Below are positions 5,875 through 6,471 of a stretch of 6,471 bases of DNA, piece after piece. The position numbers and the translations under genes were made by a program. The stretch comes from Syntrophomonadaceae bacterium (lineage in GTDB: Bacteria > Bacillota > Syntrophomonadia > Syntrophomonadales > Syntrophomonadaceae): the NCBI GenBank assembly GCA_030526885.1, contig JAUNBV010000110.1:1-6471 (forward strand), given 5' to 3'. Under the pieces are notes generated by a model, which saw only the letters and a program-made list of their open reading frames with translations, was not told the origin of the DNA and did no database searches. How positions within the stretch are numbered: position 1 is the first letter of the stretch; every line of letters begins with the position of its first letter.

Positions 5875-6471
5875 ATGAAAAAAGTCTATGTCGTCGAAAA
5901 TGCGCGTACTCCTGTTGCCCGCGCAGGCAAGCAATCCTGGTTTACCAATGTTCGTTCGGACGAGCTGTCCGCCATTGTCTTCAAAGAGCTGAGAAAAAGA
6001 GCCGGCCTGGAAGACAAAGCCAAGCAGGGTATCATTGATGATGTCGTATGGGCTGCCACCGCTAACGCATTCATGGAGCAGGGCCTGAACATGGGCCGTC
6101 TGGCCTGGATCCTGTCCGATGGTTCCTATGATGTAGCCGGTTGCACCGTGGATCGCTTCTGCGCTTCCGGTATCAACGCCATTGAAGTAGCTGCCTCCTC
6201 CATGATGGTAGGCTGGGGCGGCGACGTACAGTTTGCCGGCGGCAGCCAGCACATGTCCCACATTCCGATGGGCGCAGGCGCTGACGTACATCCCGACCTG
6301 GGCAACTATATGGACATGATGGCTATCAACATGGGCTACACCGCTGAGATCGTGGCTCGTCGCTATGGCGTTACCCGCGAAATGCAGGACGCCCTGGCTA
6401 TGGCTTCGCATCAGAAGTGCGCCGCCGCTCAGGAAGCCGGCAAAGCCGACAAAGCCATTATCCCCATTCAG
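5875..6471 (+). CDS. fadA: Acetyl-CoA acyltransferase (thiolase), FadA-like, N-terminal part
   Basis: This gene runs off the right edge; 199 residues of an expected 390-400 are present. Thiolases cleave 3-ketoacyl-CoA with CoA to give acetyl-CoA and a shortened acyl-CoA in beta-oxidation, or condense acetyl-CoA in the reverse direction. The nucleophile is C96 in DRFCASG. The start KKVYVVENARTPVAR is typical of the family. The stretch HMSHIPMGAGADVHPDL (126-142) and GYTAE/TREMQDALAMASHQ (154-158, 167-180) resemble FadA-type 3-ketoacyl-CoA thiolases more than biosynthetic ones. The usual GG-x-E glutamate is Q125 here. The second catalytic cysteine and the histidine lie in the missing half. The ATG follows AAAGGGGG (5856-5863). 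Codon choice (more GTA, GGT, CGT, GCT) differs from the GCC/GGC/GTG style of the other genes and suggests high expression. The symbol is a subfamily-level call. Confidence 0.92.
   Translation, partial: MKKVYVVENARTPVARAGKQSWFTNVRSDELSAIVFKELRKRAGLEDKAKQGIIDDVVWAATANAFMEQGLNMGRLAWILSDGSYDVAGCTVDRFCASGINAIEVAASSMMVGWGGDVQFAGGSQHMSHIPMGAGADVHPDLGNYMDMMAINMGYTAEIVARRYGVTREMQDALAMASHQKCAAAQEAGKADKAIIPIQ

Noticed and set aside
5854..6411. Minus-strand open frame of 185 codons opposite the thiolase
   Set aside because: The thiolase frame has the active-site cysteine motif and strong homology; the opposite frame has none.

Overview
The window looks like a chromosomal housekeeping region of an anaerobic Clostridia-type Firmicute. 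A fatty-acid-oxidising syntroph of the Syntrophomonadaceae is my best guess, held with low to moderate confidence. The grounds are strong Shine-Dalgarno sites before most genes, a TTG start, the mnmA/rarA neighbourhood known from Firmicutes, and a FadA-like thiolase behind its own long AT-rich leader. I see no mobile element, CRISPR array, tRNA or rRNA.

Layout, left to right. A short AT-rich leader (1-81) holds a hairpin that buries the ribosome binding site of a metallo-beta-lactamase-fold hydrolase (82-996, plus). That gene runs tail-to-tail, with a 35 bp overlap, into mnmA (962-2014, minus), the tRNA U34 2-thiouridylase. mnmA is divergent from rarA (2084-3439, plus), an AAA+ replication/recombination factor, across a 69 bp shared regulatory gap. 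rarA converges on a CPA2/Kef-type cation:proton antiporter with an RCK (TrkA-N/TrkA-C) tail (5456 down to 3472, minus). The antiporter reading frame is broken near 4012-4019, inside the nucleotide-binding domain. Just upstream of it on the same strand is a small, easily missed gene for a 34-residue single-span membrane protein (5512-5616), with a good ribosome binding site and a sigma-A-like promoter. The two probably form one operon.

The 258 bp between that small gene and the last gene is AT-rich. It carries the divergent promoter region, a 14 bp perfect palindrome, a direct repeat spaced 20 bp apart, and two small hairpins just before the ribosome binding site of a thiolase (5875 to the window end, plus; N-terminal half only). 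The thiolase is the catabolic gene here (fatty-acid beta-oxidation or its reverse), and its codon choice looks like that of a highly expressed gene.

The genes do not form one pathway. The clearest functional links are the small membrane protein with the antiporter (same operon) and the mnmA/rarA pairing, a conserved Firmicute neighbourhood. The points most worth a second look are the undescribed small membrane protein, the antiporter frameshift, and the structured leader regions of the hydrolase and thiolase genes. I did not find convincing evidence of a wholly new multi-gene system.
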